NCBI RefSeq assembly: GCF_000373905.1
Contig: NZ_KB892705.1
Coordinates: 3,267,184-3,331,183, forward strand
Reading direction: 5' to 3'
Length of the DNA: 64,000 bases
DNA from: Mycobacterium sp. 155
GTDB lineage: Bacteria > Actinomycetota > Actinomycetes > Mycobacteriales > Mycobacteriaceae
Positions 33,964 to 43,581 of the stretch are shown here, in pieces. Made by a program: the position numbers and the translations under genes. How positions within the stretch are numbered: position 1 is the first letter of the stretch; each line of letters starts with the position of its first letter. The notes below the pieces were generated by a model. The model searched no databases. It was not told the origin of the DNA and saw nothing but the letters and a program-made list of their open reading frames with translations.

Positions 33964-34266
33964 CTACCCGCGCACTTCCCGCTCGTTGGCGTCTGACATA
34001 CGGGAATTGCGCGAGTTGGTCACGCTCTCCGCGAACTGGTCCATGGTCCGCATGTTGGCGATGTCCGAGAGTGTTTCCCTCTCGTGGTGGTGGCGCTTGT
34101 TCTTGTTCCGGTAGCGCGAGTACTGGTACATGAAGAACGCCGGACCGGTGAGGAGGAAGAGGAAGGGAATCCACTCGCCGCTACCCGACGAGGACGATGA
34201 CGACGCGAGAAGGTGACTCGACGCAACAACGACGTCGACCGCCGCCGACAACATCGTGATGTCCAC
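33964..34266 (-). CDS. Small single-pass membrane protein
   Basis: A 100-residue protein of unknown function. Residues about 33-52 (WIPFLFLLTGPAFFMYQYSR) form one membrane segment. A Ser-rich stretch precedes it and a basic, polar tail (YRNKNKRHHHERETL) follows. It lies nine bases after the C-terminal part of the split zinc-ribbon gene and in the same direction as the SPFH gene, so the four reading frames probably belong to one membrane-stress-type operon. Confidence 0.65.
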   Translation of the reverse strand: MDITMLSAAVDVVVASSHLLASSSSSSGSGEWIPFLFLLTGPAFFMYQYSRYRNKNKRHHHERETLSDIANMRTMDQFAESVTNSRNSRMSDANEREVRG

Positions 34267-34275
34267 GTTCGCCCC

Positions 34276-35184
34276 CTACCGCCAGAACACCAGGGCAGAC
34301 AGGATTGTCGCTGCGAGCCCGCACAATTCGGCCACACCCGATGCGACCCACAGGCGCGTCGTGTTGATTGGCACCGAGCCCATCGTCTCGCCTGTGCGGC
34401 CGTTCACCGCGATGTAGTGCAGCAGTTCTTTCCCGCCGCTCTTGCGCTCGTAGTAGCTGTACAACCACACGGGCAGATACGCAGACACCCACCGCTCTCC
34501 GTGGACGTCGATGCGCTGCTGGTCCCAACGCACGCCGCGATCGTAGAACTCCAAGGTCTCGGCGGCGCGATACCGGCCGATGTCCTGGGCTTGCAGGCGC
34601 GCGGGGTCGAACATGGCGTCGACGTCGAGATCGCGCCGCTGCGAGGTGAATCCCGAGAGATAGTTGGGGTCGTAGCGCACGACGTTCTTGGTGTCGAACG
34701 GCGTGATCGAGTTGATGATGTTGTTGGTGTTGCGATCGGTGTGGAAGTCGCGTTTGTCGGCAGCCGATTCGATCGTGAGGTCATCGATGTAGAGATCGAA
34801 TTTACGAGCCACCCGATACGCATCGAAGTCATACCGAGTCTCGGAATTGTCGTCGTCGATGCGCACGGTGTAACTACGGGTGGTGTGCTCACCGATGCCC
34901 ACGAACTCGACCGAGCTGTTGAAGTCGATGATCAAGTAGGGCAGGTAGACACCCATGACGTTCTCGGGCGCAAACTCCGCGGTGAACCGCCGGCTCGCGA
35001 AAAACTTACGCGCCAAGACGAATTCGGAGATGCGCGCGACGGCCTCGGCTTTGGGTAGCGAGAACGGCAGCACGACGTCGGGGACCGCACCGTTTTGGAT
35101 TTGCTCGTTGACCGAGAGCTTGTTACGGCACCAGTGACAGCGCCTGTACGGCATGGGCAGTGTCGATCGACACCTCGGCACCAC
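34276..35184 (-). pseudogene. Zinc-ribbon membrane protein, C-terminal fragment (frameshifted)
   Basis: This frame holds the larger, downstream part of a TFIIB-type zinc-ribbon protein. It picks up at RCHWCRNKLSVNEQIQNG, which contains the second Cys pair of zinc ribbon 2. A long soluble domain of unknown function follows, then a membrane segment (LCGLAATILSALVFW) at the end. The first codons of the open frame are not a real start. The first Cys pair of the same ribbon is in the other frame (35123-35698). The two frames overlap by 62 bases, and skipping one base near 35143 would join them exactly. Confidence 0.7.
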
Positions 35185-35698
35185 ACGCGCTGCATTTGAA
35201 GCTCACGACCTGGTTGACCCCGGGCACGAGATTTCCTGAACCCGAACAGATCCGACGTCCGCGCAGTTGGCTGATCGGCGAGTTGAGGTCGAACACCTCG
35301 GCGGCGTTCTTCTCACTCCACGCGAATCGGCAATAGTGGCAGACCAATTGGCCGCCCTTGATATCGAAGCCGATGTCGGTGGCTCCGCAGCGCGGACACT
35401 TGTTGAGCCCGTCGGATCGGTCGGTTGACGTCTGGATGACCTGCGGCCCGTCGTGCTGGTCGTAAGTCACCACGGGTGCTTCGCCGGGGCCGTAGCCCGC
35501 GTTGCGTTCGGCCTCACGCGCACGGTTCACGTCGTCCCACGTGGCATTGCTGAACTGGCCGGGCGGCGTCACCTCGACGGCCTGGTCGCGCGGGATCGCA
35601 CCGTCCGGCTGCGCGGATCCATATGGCTGCGGCGGGGGTTGGCCGCGGTCTGGCGGATATCCGCCAGACCGGTTACCCCGGCTGTAGGGGTCAGTCAT
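35123..35698 (-). CDS. Zinc-ribbon membrane protein, N-terminal fragment (frameshifted)
   Basis: A 191-residue frame with a Pro/Gly-rich start (YPPDRGQPPPQPYGS), zinc ribbon 1 (CPRCGATDIGFDIKGGQ followed by VCHYCRFAW) and half of ribbon 2 (FKCSACGAEVSIDTAHAVQ). It then runs out of frame into ALSLVP and a stop. Its continuation is in 34276-35184. It starts three bases before the end of the SPFH gene upstream, so it belongs to the same operon. As it stands the product would be truncated. Confidence 0.7.
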   Translation of the reverse strand: MTDPYSRGNRSGGYPPDRGQPPPQPYGSAQPDGAIPRDQAVEVTPPGQFSNATWDDVNRAREAERNAGYGPGEAPVVTYDQHDGPQVIQTSTDRSDGLNKCPRCGATDIGFDIKGGQLVCHYCRFAWSEKNAAEVFDLNSPISQLRGRRICSGSGNLVPGVNQVVSFKCSACGAEVSIDTAHAVQALSLVP

Positions 35699-35701
35699 GG
35701 C

Positions 35702-36871
35702 CTAGAGTCCGAGCGCCTTGGCCTTGGCAGCGTCGTAGTCGGCCTGGGTGATAAGGCCCTGGTCAAGCATGCTCTTGAACTGGGCGAGTTTTGCTACCGG
35801 GTCATCGCCGGCGGGTGCCTGCTGATACGCCGCCGGGCCCGGAGGTTGTTGCAGGCCACCCATCGCGCCGCCCGCGGCATTCATACCCATGCCCATCATC
35901 GCGATTCCGGCAGCTCCCCCACCATTCTCGCCCGCGGCCTGCATCCCGCGCGCGACCGACTGCTGGAGGAATGAGTTGCCACGCGAGCCGCTCAGGGCAT
36001 CCGCCTTCTTGACGTCCGAGAGCAACCGTCGGGTGTCCTCGTCGTACTCGATCGATGCGATCGCGACGTTGACGATCGTGATGCCGCGCCCCGTGCTCCA
36101 GCGGTAGGCACTGTCGACCGCGGCCGAGAGCGACTGAGCGAAACCGATGGAGTCGCCTTGGATGCGCGCCATCCGATTGCCCTTGCTCGGGTCGTTCGTA
36201 TAGTGCGAGAACGCCGGTGCGAGCGACGACACCACCTCGTTGAAGAGTTGAGTGGCCGCGTCATTGTCGAAGTCAGTGAAATCGAACACCTGGCCGCCGG
36301 CCTGCAAGTACGTCAACGGCACGAACTGGGTGGCGAACAGGACCGGGTCAATGATGCGTATGGTGTACGTACCGCGCGTGATCGCACCCACCTGAGCGCC
36401 GAGATACGCGTCATCCCAATAGATCTCCGACTGCGTACCGAACCGGTTATTGGGTAGCTCACGGAGGTTCACATAGAACACGAGCTGCTGGCTGCCGGGC
36501 TGACCGCCGAACTTGAAGCGCTCAAACGATTGTTTGACGACCGAGCTCACTCTGGAGTCGTCGGCGAAGATCGACTGCGAGTAAGAGTCATCGGAATGCC
36601 AGATGTAGCCGCCCGGCTGGGCAATGAAGCCCGTGATCTTGCCATCCTGAAACGTCATCAGGCCGGTGCCCTCGGGAACGAGGATCTTTGAGCCGTTGCT
36701 GATGATGTTCTGCGAGGCACGGGTGTTGGAACCGCGGCCCGCGTTCTGTCCGACCGGAACGCCCGGGAAGATCACTGCGGTCGGGGCGACCTGCGGCGGA
36801 ACGACAAAGTCTTTCCACTGGTCAGCGAGGGTGCCGCCGAACGCGCCTGCGAAAGCCTGGTTGGCAGCCAC
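35702..36871 (-). CDS. SPFH-domain protein with SHOCT tail
   Basis: A 389-residue SPFH-fold protein of the virion-core-protein-like group (AFAGAFGGTLADQWKDFVVP, ISNGSKILVPEGTGLMTFQDG, GGYIWHSDDSYSQSIF). The middle is a band-7/SPFH domain; a Gly/Met/Pro-rich linker follows, and the last about 30 residues (DDPVAKLAQFKSMLDQGLI) are a SHOCT motif. Such proteins associate with membranes and scaffold complexes. GTG 36871 is chosen because the family starts a few residues before AFAGA. The frame is open to 36937, but that extra part looks unrelated, and the normal family N-terminus may have been altered by rearrangement beside the gene cluster. Confidence 0.75.
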   Translation of the reverse strand: MAANQAFAGAFGGTLADQWKDFVVPPQVAPTAVIFPGVPVGQNAGRGSNTRASQNIISNGSKILVPEGTGLMTFQDGKITGFIAQPGGYIWHSDDSYSQSIFADDSRVSSVVKQSFERFKFGGQPGSQQLVFYVNLRELPNNRFGTQSEIYWDDAYLGAQVGAITRGTYTIRIIDPVLFATQFVPLTYLQAGGQVFDFTDFDNDAATQLFNEVVSSLAPAFSHYTNDPSKGNRMARIQGDSIGFAQSLSAAVDSAYRWSTGRGITIVNVAIASIEYDEDTRRLLSDVKKADALSGSRGNSFLQQSVARGMQAAGENGGGAAGIAMMGMGMNAAGGAMGGLQQPPGPAAYQQAPAGDDPVAKLAQFKSMLDQGLITQADYDAAKAKALGL

Positions 36872-36910
36872 AGCGTACCCGTGCGAACCCTTCGAGCACG
36901 GCGGCCTATG

Positions 36911-36927
36911 GGGCAAACCCTTTGCCC
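36911..36927. terminator. Hairpin at the left edge of the gene cluster
   Basis: GGGCAAA-CCC-TTTGCCC is a perfect 7-bp stem with a 3-base loop, between the PKS stop and the SPFH gene. It probably ends the PKS transcript together with the next hairpin. Confidence 0.4.
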
Positions 36928-36960
36928 TACAGGGCATATTCTTCGGGGATTTCTTACCGC

Positions 36961-36985
36961 GTTGGCCATCCAGGAGGAGGCCAAC
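36961..36985 (-). terminator. Hairpin just after the reducing PKS gene
   Basis: GTTGGCC (36961-36967) and GGCCAAC (36979-36985) form a 7-bp stem with an 11-base loop, beginning 11 bases after the PKS stop codon. There is no T-run. Confidence 0.4.
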
Positions 36986-36995
36986 CGGCTGGATT

Positions 36996-39900
36996 TCACG
37001 ACACCTCCGCTACGGCCAGGGCCTGCTTCGCGATGGCAGACAATCCATGCAGCCGTTCGAATTCCATCGCCGATATTCGAATGTCTAACGTCGCCGCGAC
37101 GCGTGAAGCGAGCTCGACCGACGACAACGAATCGAGACCGAACTCCGCCAGGGGGGTGTGATGATCGATGGTGTCGGTGGGAATGCCAAGGACGGCAGCG
37201 ACCTGTTCTGCCAGCATCGCGGTGAGCACTTCGAGCCGTTGGTCAACAGGCAGAGCGAACAGTTCGGCACGGAAGTTAAGGGCGCCATCGCCCAGGGCCG
37301 CGGCAAAGTCGGCAAACCTCGTGGAGGACTTCAATGCCGGCTGGCCCGACAGCAGCGTCTGCCAATCTATGTTGGCGATTACGACATTGGACAATGTGTC
37401 GGAGAAAGCCAGCATCGTTGCCAACAGCGCGGGGAGGTGGCCCACCAGAATGTCCCGCTGCCCGAGCACCTCGAGATAGCGGCGCACCTCTGGAGAGGAG
37501 TCCGCCATACCGCCCCCGCGCAGCGCTCCCCAGTTCACCGATAGTCCTGCCTTACCGCGTGCCTGGCGGAGTTGAGCCAACGCATCTAGGCCGGCGTTTG
37601 CGGCGGCATAGGCAATCTGCAGCGGTATGCCAATCATCGCCGACGTCGACGAGAACAGCACAAAGGCCTCCAGGTCGATCCCGGCGGATTCCGTCGCATG
37701 GTGCAGGTTCCATGCACCGTCGAGCTTGGGCGCGATCACTCGGCGCAGGGATTCGGGTGTGGCCCTTCCGTATGCGCTGTCCTCTGCCACACCGGCGGCA
37801 TGAAATACGCCGCGCAGCAGAGGCATCTGCTCGGCGACTCGGGCTATCAGGCGCGAGACGGCGAGTGCATCGCCGACGTCGACGGCTTCCTCCCGGATGT
37901 CCGCGCCGGTAGCGCGCCACGCCTGGAGTCGCCGTTTGGCTCGTCCGCCACGGGGGCCGCTCCTGCTGACGACGACTAGGTGCCGTGCTCCCTGAGAGAC
38001 CAGCCAATCGACCATTGCCAGGCCGACGGCACCGAAGGCGCCGGTCACCAGGTAAGTCCCGTCGGCGCGGACGGGGAATGAAGGGATCGCGGGCCGAATC
38101 GGCGGGTTACCGCGCAGATTCACCACGACGCGGCCCTGCTGGGCGCCTCGCGCGACAACACTGAAGGCCTCCGTCAACGCATCGGCGTCATACGTCGTCG
38201 CGGGCAGCGGGGTGTAGGTTCCGTCGTTCAGCCGCCCGATGACCTCGGCGGCGAGCTGGTCTGTGAAAGCACGCCGGTGGTTGAACATCCGGTCGACATC
38301 GACGGCGAAATATTGCAGGTTGCGGTCGAACGGCCCGAGCTCGATGGCCCCGTTGCTGTAGATGTCGGCTTTGCCGATGTCGACGATGCGGCCGAATTCC
38401 GCTGCGGCCTTGAGATTTTGCCGAAGCGCCTCGCCGGGTAGCGAGGTATATATCACGTCCGCGCCGTGACCGTCGGTGAGCCGCATGACGTCGTCAACGA
38501 AGTTGGCCGTGCGGGAGTTCACGGTGTGATGCGCGCCGGCGGCGCGCGCAAAGGCTCGCCGTTCCTCGTTGCCGGCGCTGCCGATCACGCGGGCACCGAG
38601 ATGACGTGCGACGTGAACCGCCGCTAACCCGGTGCCGCCAGCCGCCCCGTGCACGAGGATGGTCTCGTCCGCGCCTAGCCTCGCCGCATATACCAGGCCA
38701 TAATGTGCGGTCAAATATGGAATGAAACTCGCTGCCAGGCCGGGTGTCACATCGCGAGTGAGACGTTTGACCACGGCATCGGCCGGATCAAGCGTGAGAT
38801 ACCGGCTGAACATATTCGGAACTGACACCAGAACGACGTCGCCGATTCCGAAGTGGCTCAGGGGACCTGTGCGAGTGACGACACCAATACCCTCCATACC
38901 CACCGCTGTCCCGAAGCACGTTCCGCGCAGATTCTGCGGTGTCAGCACGCCAAGAAGCTTCATTGCATCCTTGTAGTTCAGCCCGATCGCGTCGATACAT
39001 ACCTCAATTTGGCCGGCTACCGGCGTAATTCGTGGTACCGCGCGCAGAGCGAGATCCTCGAGCAGCCGTGTTTTCGGCGGCTCGAGGACGAACGATGCCT
39101 CCGGATCGACATGCGGAGTCACTTCCGAATACCCATCGAGTCGATCGGCAAGGCCGCGGCGATAGTAGGGCGCGAGCGGAAGTCCATCGCGTAGTGCCAT
39201 CTCATCGACAAGCTGTTCGCCATTGTGGATCTCGGTCAACATCGCCGTGTCCAGACCGCGGTGATCATCACCGGGCTGCAGATCGATATGCCGCCAGCGC
39301 ACTGACAGTTGTTCGTTCTGTAACACCCGACGTGCCCCTGCTAGCGCTGCGTGCAGCACATTCGGCTCATGGTGGTCCCCCGGCAAGCGGAAAGCCCCCA
39401 TGGTCAACAGAACCGCGTCGATCCGAACGTCGGGGGCGGACTCAATCACCGAATCGAATTGCTGTGCCACTTCAACGAGTTCAGCAGTCAGGCTGATCTG
39501 GTCGTCGTCACCGGCGACGACCAGAACCGTCACGTTAGCTCCACCAAGCTGACGGATGGTCTGTGCCAGACACATCGGTCGGATCGGTACATCGGTGCCA
39601 CAGTCCCGGTGATCTACCCATCGCCGCAATGGGTTACCCAGGCCGACCGTAATCACCGGCTGCTCGGCACGACCATCGATGGCAGCCGGATCTACCGGGC
39701 GCCAGTCGATCTCGTAAAGCAGTGGTCTCAATTCGGCGATCGGCGACGGTGCAGGGGCCAATTCGGCGAATCGCACCCCGAGAAGCTCGAAGAACGCGGT
39801 GCCATCGGGACCACACATCGCGATGTCGACGTATATATCGGGTCCGCTGGCGCGGCGTATCACCGCCGTCACGGGAGCCGTCGGCGTCGGCCCGTGCCTA

Positions 39901-42900
39901 CGCACAGTTTCGACAGCAACCGGCACCATCGTTCCCAGCGCCAGATCGTCGAATGCGGCAACGCCCTGCAGCGCGGCATCGATCAGGGCCGGGTGCGCGA
40001 GATGCCTTGTGTCGGCCGATACCGGATCAATTGTCGTGACAATGACATCGGAGCCGACCCTTGCCTCGACGACCCGTCGGAACGCTGGACCGTATTGGAA
40101 ACCACGGCTTTGCAGCAGCTCATAGAACTCTTCATGGCTCAAGGTGTCACCGTCGATGCACGGCACCTCCACCTGCGGTGCTTCTACTGCCGCGTCGACT
40201 ATTCGTGCTGTGCTGTGGACAATCCGATTGTCGGTGTCGTCGTATGAGGAAAAGCTCAACCGCATCGTTGCGGGTTCCGCGGCGACGGTGACAGTCGGCA
40301 CCGCGTGGTCTTCTATGACGAGTAGGCGGGAGAACCGCACGGATTCGACTGTGAGACTTACATGTTTTGTGCATTCGGCGGCTGCACACAAGAATGCGTC
40401 GAGGTACGCGGCACCCGGTAATACCACCATCCCGTCGACGACGTGGTCTGGCAGCCAAGGTACTCGGGTAACCGACAGCTCAGTCGACCATGCCATAGGG
40501 TGTCGGGTAGCTCGGGTGCCGAGCAGTGGACGGTCATCGTCACCACCGTTCCGCTCCAACTCCGCCTGACGGGATTCAGCGAACAGCACCTTGTGTTGCC
40601 AGGGATAACTGGGGAGATCCGCGTGTGGTGCGAGCGTGGACTGACCCGGCACAGTTCGGCCGAGGCAGCCCGCGCGGTAGAGCTCCGCGACGGCACCGAG
40701 CAGACGGTCGTGGTCACTCTCGTTGCGCTTGAGCGTGGCGATGGCAGCACCTGACGCCGCCTTGTCGGCCAATATCGCTCGAATGTTGCCCGACAGCACG
40801 GGATGCGGCCCCACCTCGAGGAACACCCGGTGGCCCGCATCGATCAGGGCTTCGATGCTGTCGCCGAATCGCACAGGCCGGCGGACGTTGGCACACCAGT
40901 ACTCGGCACCCAATTCCGGCAGGGTGACCTGCTGGGCGGTGACCGTCGAATACAGATGCCGTTGTGGCCGGAGTGGCTGGATGTCGGCAAGCACCGTTGC
41001 TAGATCGTCGAGGATCGGATCCATCAGCGGGCTGTGGTAGGGCACCGTCACCTGTAGGCGGCGGACGAAGACGTCCGCGGACAGGTCACGGTACAGATGT
41101 TCGACCGCAGCGAGCGGACCGGCCAGCGTCACAGAATCGGGGCTATTGACCGCCGCGATGACCACGTCGACACCGCCTGCTTCGGAAAGTCGCTGCGTCA
41201 CCTTGCTTTCCGACAAACCGACCGCCAGCATCCCCCCGGTGCCTTCTGTACTGGCCTGCAGACGAGCCCGGTGATAGCTCACCAAGAGCGCGTCGCGAAG
41301 GGTGAGTGCACCGCTGACAAACGCCGCGCTTACCTCGCCGACGCTGTGCCCGACAATCGCAGCGGGCTCGACACCCAGCGCCGCGAGTTCGGCGACGAGC
41401 CCAACCTGTACAAGAAAGTTGGCCGGCTGAGCGTATTCGGTGCGCTGAATGCGGCTTTCAGATTCCGGTTTGAGCAGTTCGTCAAGAATCGACCAGCCAG
41501 CGATCTCAACGAACAACGAATCGATCTCGGCCGCTGTGCGCGCGAAAGGCCCGTCCATGGCGAGAAGTTCGCGTCCCATGCCCCACCATTGAGGTCCTAT
41601 GCCACTGAAGACGAACACCGGTTTGGTCCCAGTCGGCACGGTAGCGCGGCTGATCGTCCCTGTTCCAGCAGCGACAGCGTCGAGATGTCGCACCAGTTCG
41701 TCTTTGTCGGAACAGGGCAGTACGGTCCGGAACGAGTGATGCGCTCGGCGGCTCCATGCGGCTGAACAGAGATCGTCGATCGACGACGCGCAACCCACGG
41801 TGCTGCGGACGGCGGCGGCGACAGCACGGACAGAATCCTTGCTGGCGGCGGAGATTGGGAAGAGCGCGATCGAAGGCCGTTCTGTGGCGGGCGTGGGCAT
41901 GCCCGGGGCCTGGGCCAGGATGACATGGCCATTGGTCCCGCCGTAGCCGAAGCCGTTGACGGCGGCAAAGGCTCGACCTGACGGAGTGGGGAACGCTTTC
42001 GCCTGGGTGACAACCTCGATGTTGAGATCGCTGAACGGAATCGCCGGGTTGAGGTTTTCCAACCATGCTTGCGGCGGAATAGTGCGGTGCCGTATCGCCA
42101 GCGCGGCCTTGATCACACCCGCAACCCCGGCTGCGGCCTCCAGATGCCCGATCGATGGCTTCACCGAGCCCACAAGCAACGGACCGGTCCGCAGCTCGGC
42201 CAGGCCATATGCCTCGCCTAACGCGGTGACCTCGATGGGGTCTCCGACCGGTGTGCCTGTTCCGTGGGCTTCGACATACCCGATCTCGTGCGGGGCGAGA
42301 TTCGCCTTTTCGCAGACAGCTAGTGCGAGATCACGTTGCGCGGCCCCGTTGGGGACGGTGATCCCCATGGTGTGACCATCCTGGTTCGCCCCGCTACCGG
42401 CGATTACGGCGTAGATGCGGTCCCGGTCGCGCAATGCTGCGTCAATGCTCTTCAGTACAAGCATGCCCGCGCCCTCACCGCGGCCGTATCCGTCCGCGGC
42501 GGCGTCAAACGATTTGCTCCGCCCGTCGCGGGCAAGAAACTTGCCCTTGCACATCGATACGAACAACTCCGGATGGATCATGACGTTCACTCCGCCCGCG
42601 AGGGCGATTTCGCACTCGCCGCGGGAGATAGCCTGCGTCGCCTCGTGAATCGCGACCATAGACGACGAGCACGCCGTGTCGATGGTCATGCTCGGCCCAC
42701 GCAGATCCAACGCATGAGAGAGGCGGTTGGACAGCATGGCCTGCGATGCGCCGGTGGCGGTGAAGTGGCTGATGGCGCGGCGCGCGGAGGACATGCACCG
42801 GCGAATCTGGTTGTCGCTCATGAACCCGCCGATATAGACACCGGCGTCGCTTCCGGGAGCCACGCCCGCCAATCCCGCGTCGTCCAGCGCCTCCCACGCA

Positions 42901-43202
42901 ACCTCGAGCACCCAGCGCTGCTGAGGATCCATCACCTCGGCTTCTCGTGGGGAAATACCGAAGAACTCAGCGTCGAAATCCCACGGCGAGCGGGTCACGA
43001 ATCCGCCGTGGCGTGTATAGGCTCGGCCGGGCGCAGCCGGGTCAGGGTCGTAGTAGAGGTCGGTGTTCCATCGCTCCCCGGGCACCTCGACAATGCCGTC
43101 CCCGCGCCGCATCATGAAGTCCCAATACTGGTCCGGCGTGAATACGCCGCCCGGGAACCAACACCCGATCCCCACGATCGCAACGCCTTGGCCAATGTCC
43201 AT
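36996..43202 (-). CDS. Fully reducing type I PKS: KS-AT-DH-ER-KR-ACP
   Basis: A 2068-residue single-module polyketide synthase. Domains in order: KS about 5-430 (catalytic Cys in DTACSSSMVAI), AT about 530-820 (GHSVGEVSAAF; specificity-region motif VPYHS, neither the malonyl HAFH nor the methylmalonyl YASH form), DH about 890-1150 (LPDHVVDGMVVLPG and HPALIDAALQG), ER about 1390-1690 (VHGAAGGTGLAAVHVA), KR about 1710-1890 (TGAFGAVGLAMVDW; Ser/Tyr/Asn kept), ACP about 1960-2060 (FGLDSLSSVEL). It can fully reduce a growing chain and may act iteratively like mycobacterial Mas/Pks5 enzymes. ATG 43202 has GAAAGG upstream. It is divergent from the darB operon and shares its promoter element; it likely makes one acyl arm of the product. 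Confidence 0.9.
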   Translation of the reverse strand: MDIGQGVAIVGIGCWFPGGVFTPDQYWDFMMRRGDGIVEVPGERWNTDLYYDPDPAAPGRAYTRHGGFVTRSPWDFDAEFFGISPREAEVMDPQQRWVLEVAWEALDDAGLAGVAPGSDAGVYIGGFMSDNQIRRCMSSARRAISHFTATGASQAMLSNRLSHALDLRGPSMTIDTACSSSMVAIHEATQAISRGECEIALAGGVNVMIHPELFVSMCKGKFLARDGRSKSFDAAADGYGRGEGAGMLVLKSIDAALRDRDRIYAVIAGSGANQDGHTMGITVPNGAAQRDLALAVCEKANLAPHEIGYVEAHGTGTPVGDPIEVTALGEAYGLAELRTGPLLVGSVKPSIGHLEAAAGVAGVIKAALAIRHRTIPPQAWLENLNPAIPFSDLNIEVVTQAKAFPTPSGRAFAAVNGFGYGGTNGHVILAQAPGMPTPATERPSIALFPISAASKDSVRAVAAAVRSTVGCASSIDDLCSAAWSRRAHHSFRTVLPCSDKDELVRHLDAVAAGTGTISRATVPTGTKPVFVFSGIGPQWWGMGRELLAMDGPFARTAAEIDSLFVEIAGWSILDELLKPESESRIQRTEYAQPANFLVQVGLVAELAALGVEPAAIVGHSVGEVSAAFVSGALTLRDALLVSYHRARLQASTEGTGGMLAVGLSESKVTQRLSEAGGVDVVIAAVNSPDSVTLAGPLAAVEHLYRDLSADVFVRRLQVTVPYHSPLMDPILDDLATVLADIQPLRPQRHLYSTVTAQQVTLPELGAEYWCANVRRPVRFGDSIEALIDAGHRVFLEVGPHPVLSGNIRAILADKAASGAAIATLKRNESDHDRLLGAVAELYRAGCLGRTVPGQSTLAPHADLPSYPWQHKVLFAESRQAELERNGGDDDRPLLGTRATRHPMAWSTELSVTRVPWLPDHVVDGMVVLPGAAYLDAFLCAAAECTKHVSLTVESVRFSRLLVIEDHAVPTVTVAAEPATMRLSFSSYDDTDNRIVHSTARIVDAAVEAPQVEVPCIDGDTLSHEEFYELLQSRGFQYGPAFRRVVEARVGSDVIVTTIDPVSADTRHLAHPALIDAALQGVAAFDDLALGTMVPVAVETVRRHGPTPTAPVTAVIRRASGPDIYVDIAMCGPDGTAFFELLGVRFAELAPAPSPIAELRPLLYEIDWRPVDPAAIDGRAEQPVITVGLGNPLRRWVDHRDCGTDVPIRPMCLAQTIRQLGGANVTVLVVAGDDDQISLTAELVEVAQQFDSVIESAPDVRIDAVLLTMGAFRLPGDHHEPNVLHAALAGARRVLQNEQLSVRWRHIDLQPGDDHRGLDTAMLTEIHNGEQLVDEMALRDGLPLAPYYRRGLADRLDGYSEVTPHVDPEASFVLEPPKTRLLEDLALRAVPRITPVAGQIEVCIDAIGLNYKDAMKLLGVLTPQNLRGTCFGTAVGMEGIGVVTRTGPLSHFGIGDVVLVSVPNMFSRYLTLDPADAVVKRLTRDVTPGLAASFIPYLTAHYGLVYAARLGADETILVHGAAGGTGLAAVHVARHLGARVIGSAGNEERRAFARAAGAHHTVNSRTANFVDDVMRLTDGHGADVIYTSLPGEALRQNLKAAAEFGRIVDIGKADIYSNGAIELGPFDRNLQYFAVDVDRMFNHRRAFTDQLAAEVIGRLNDGTYTPLPATTYDADALTEAFSVVARGAQQGRVVVNLRGNPPIRPAIPSFPVRADGTYLVTGAFGAVGLAMVDWLVSQGARHLVVVSRSGPRGGRAKRRLQAWRATGADIREEAVDVGDALAVSRLIARVAEQMPLLRGVFHAAGVAEDSAYGRATPESLRRVIAPKLDGAWNLHHATESAGIDLEAFVLFSSTSAMIGIPLQIAYAAANAGLDALAQLRQARGKAGLSVNWGALRGGGMADSSPEVRRYLEVLGQRDILVGHLPALLATMLAFSDTLSNVVIANIDWQTLLSGQPALKSSTRFADFAAALGDGALNFRAELFALPVDQRLEVLTAMLAEQVAAVLGIPTDTIDHHTPLAEFGLDSLSSVELASRVAATLDIRISAMEFERLHGLSAIAKQALAVAEVS

Positions 43203-43305
43203 GCGCGTTATCACCTTTCGATCGACGATTACGCCCTGTTCACGGCCCTCACTTGAGCCACAGCCCGAGGAGCTGTGGCCACCGCATCGATCGAGATCCG
43301 CTATC

Positions 43306-43390
43306 GGAATCGTCGCTCGCCTTCGGCGGGACGATTTCAGTAGTGCGCCACTGCAAATCGTCCCGAGAGTCGGCGCGGCAGTACTTAGCC
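43306..43390 (-). promoter_or_regulatory. Tripartite cluster element A (toward the reducing PKS)
   Basis: Read toward the PKS gene: GGCTAAGTACTGCCGC (43390-43375), then GCAGTGGCGCACTACTGA (43354-43337), then GCGAGCGACGATTCC (43320-43306). The last block ends 104 bases before ATG 43202. The same three blocks with nearly the same spacing occur at 43406-43490 and 54157-54240. Confidence 0.7.
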
Positions 43391-43405
43391 TCGATCCGCG
43401 GATAG

Positions 43406-43490
43406 CGACTAAGTAGTGCCGCCCCAAAACTGGGCGAGACTGCAGTGGTGCGCTACTGCGCTTGACCCGCTCACTGCGAGCGACGATTTC
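43406..43490 (+). promoter_or_regulatory. Tripartite cluster element B (toward darB)
   Basis: Read toward darB: CGACTAAGTAGTGCCGCC (43406-43423), then GCAGTGGTGCGCTACTGC (43442-43459), then GCGAGCGACGATTTCC (43476-43491). The last block ends about 92 bases before ATG 43582. Elements A and B stand back to back in the 379-bp intergenic region, each pointing at its own gene. I saw nothing else to annotate in that interval. Confidence 0.7.
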
Positions 43491-43581
43491 CCTCGTCTGG
43501 GTGAGGGGTTTGTCCAGTCGCATCGATCGTCAATCTCACACCGCGTCAACGAGGGACGCGGCGTAAGAAAGGTTCATGGTC

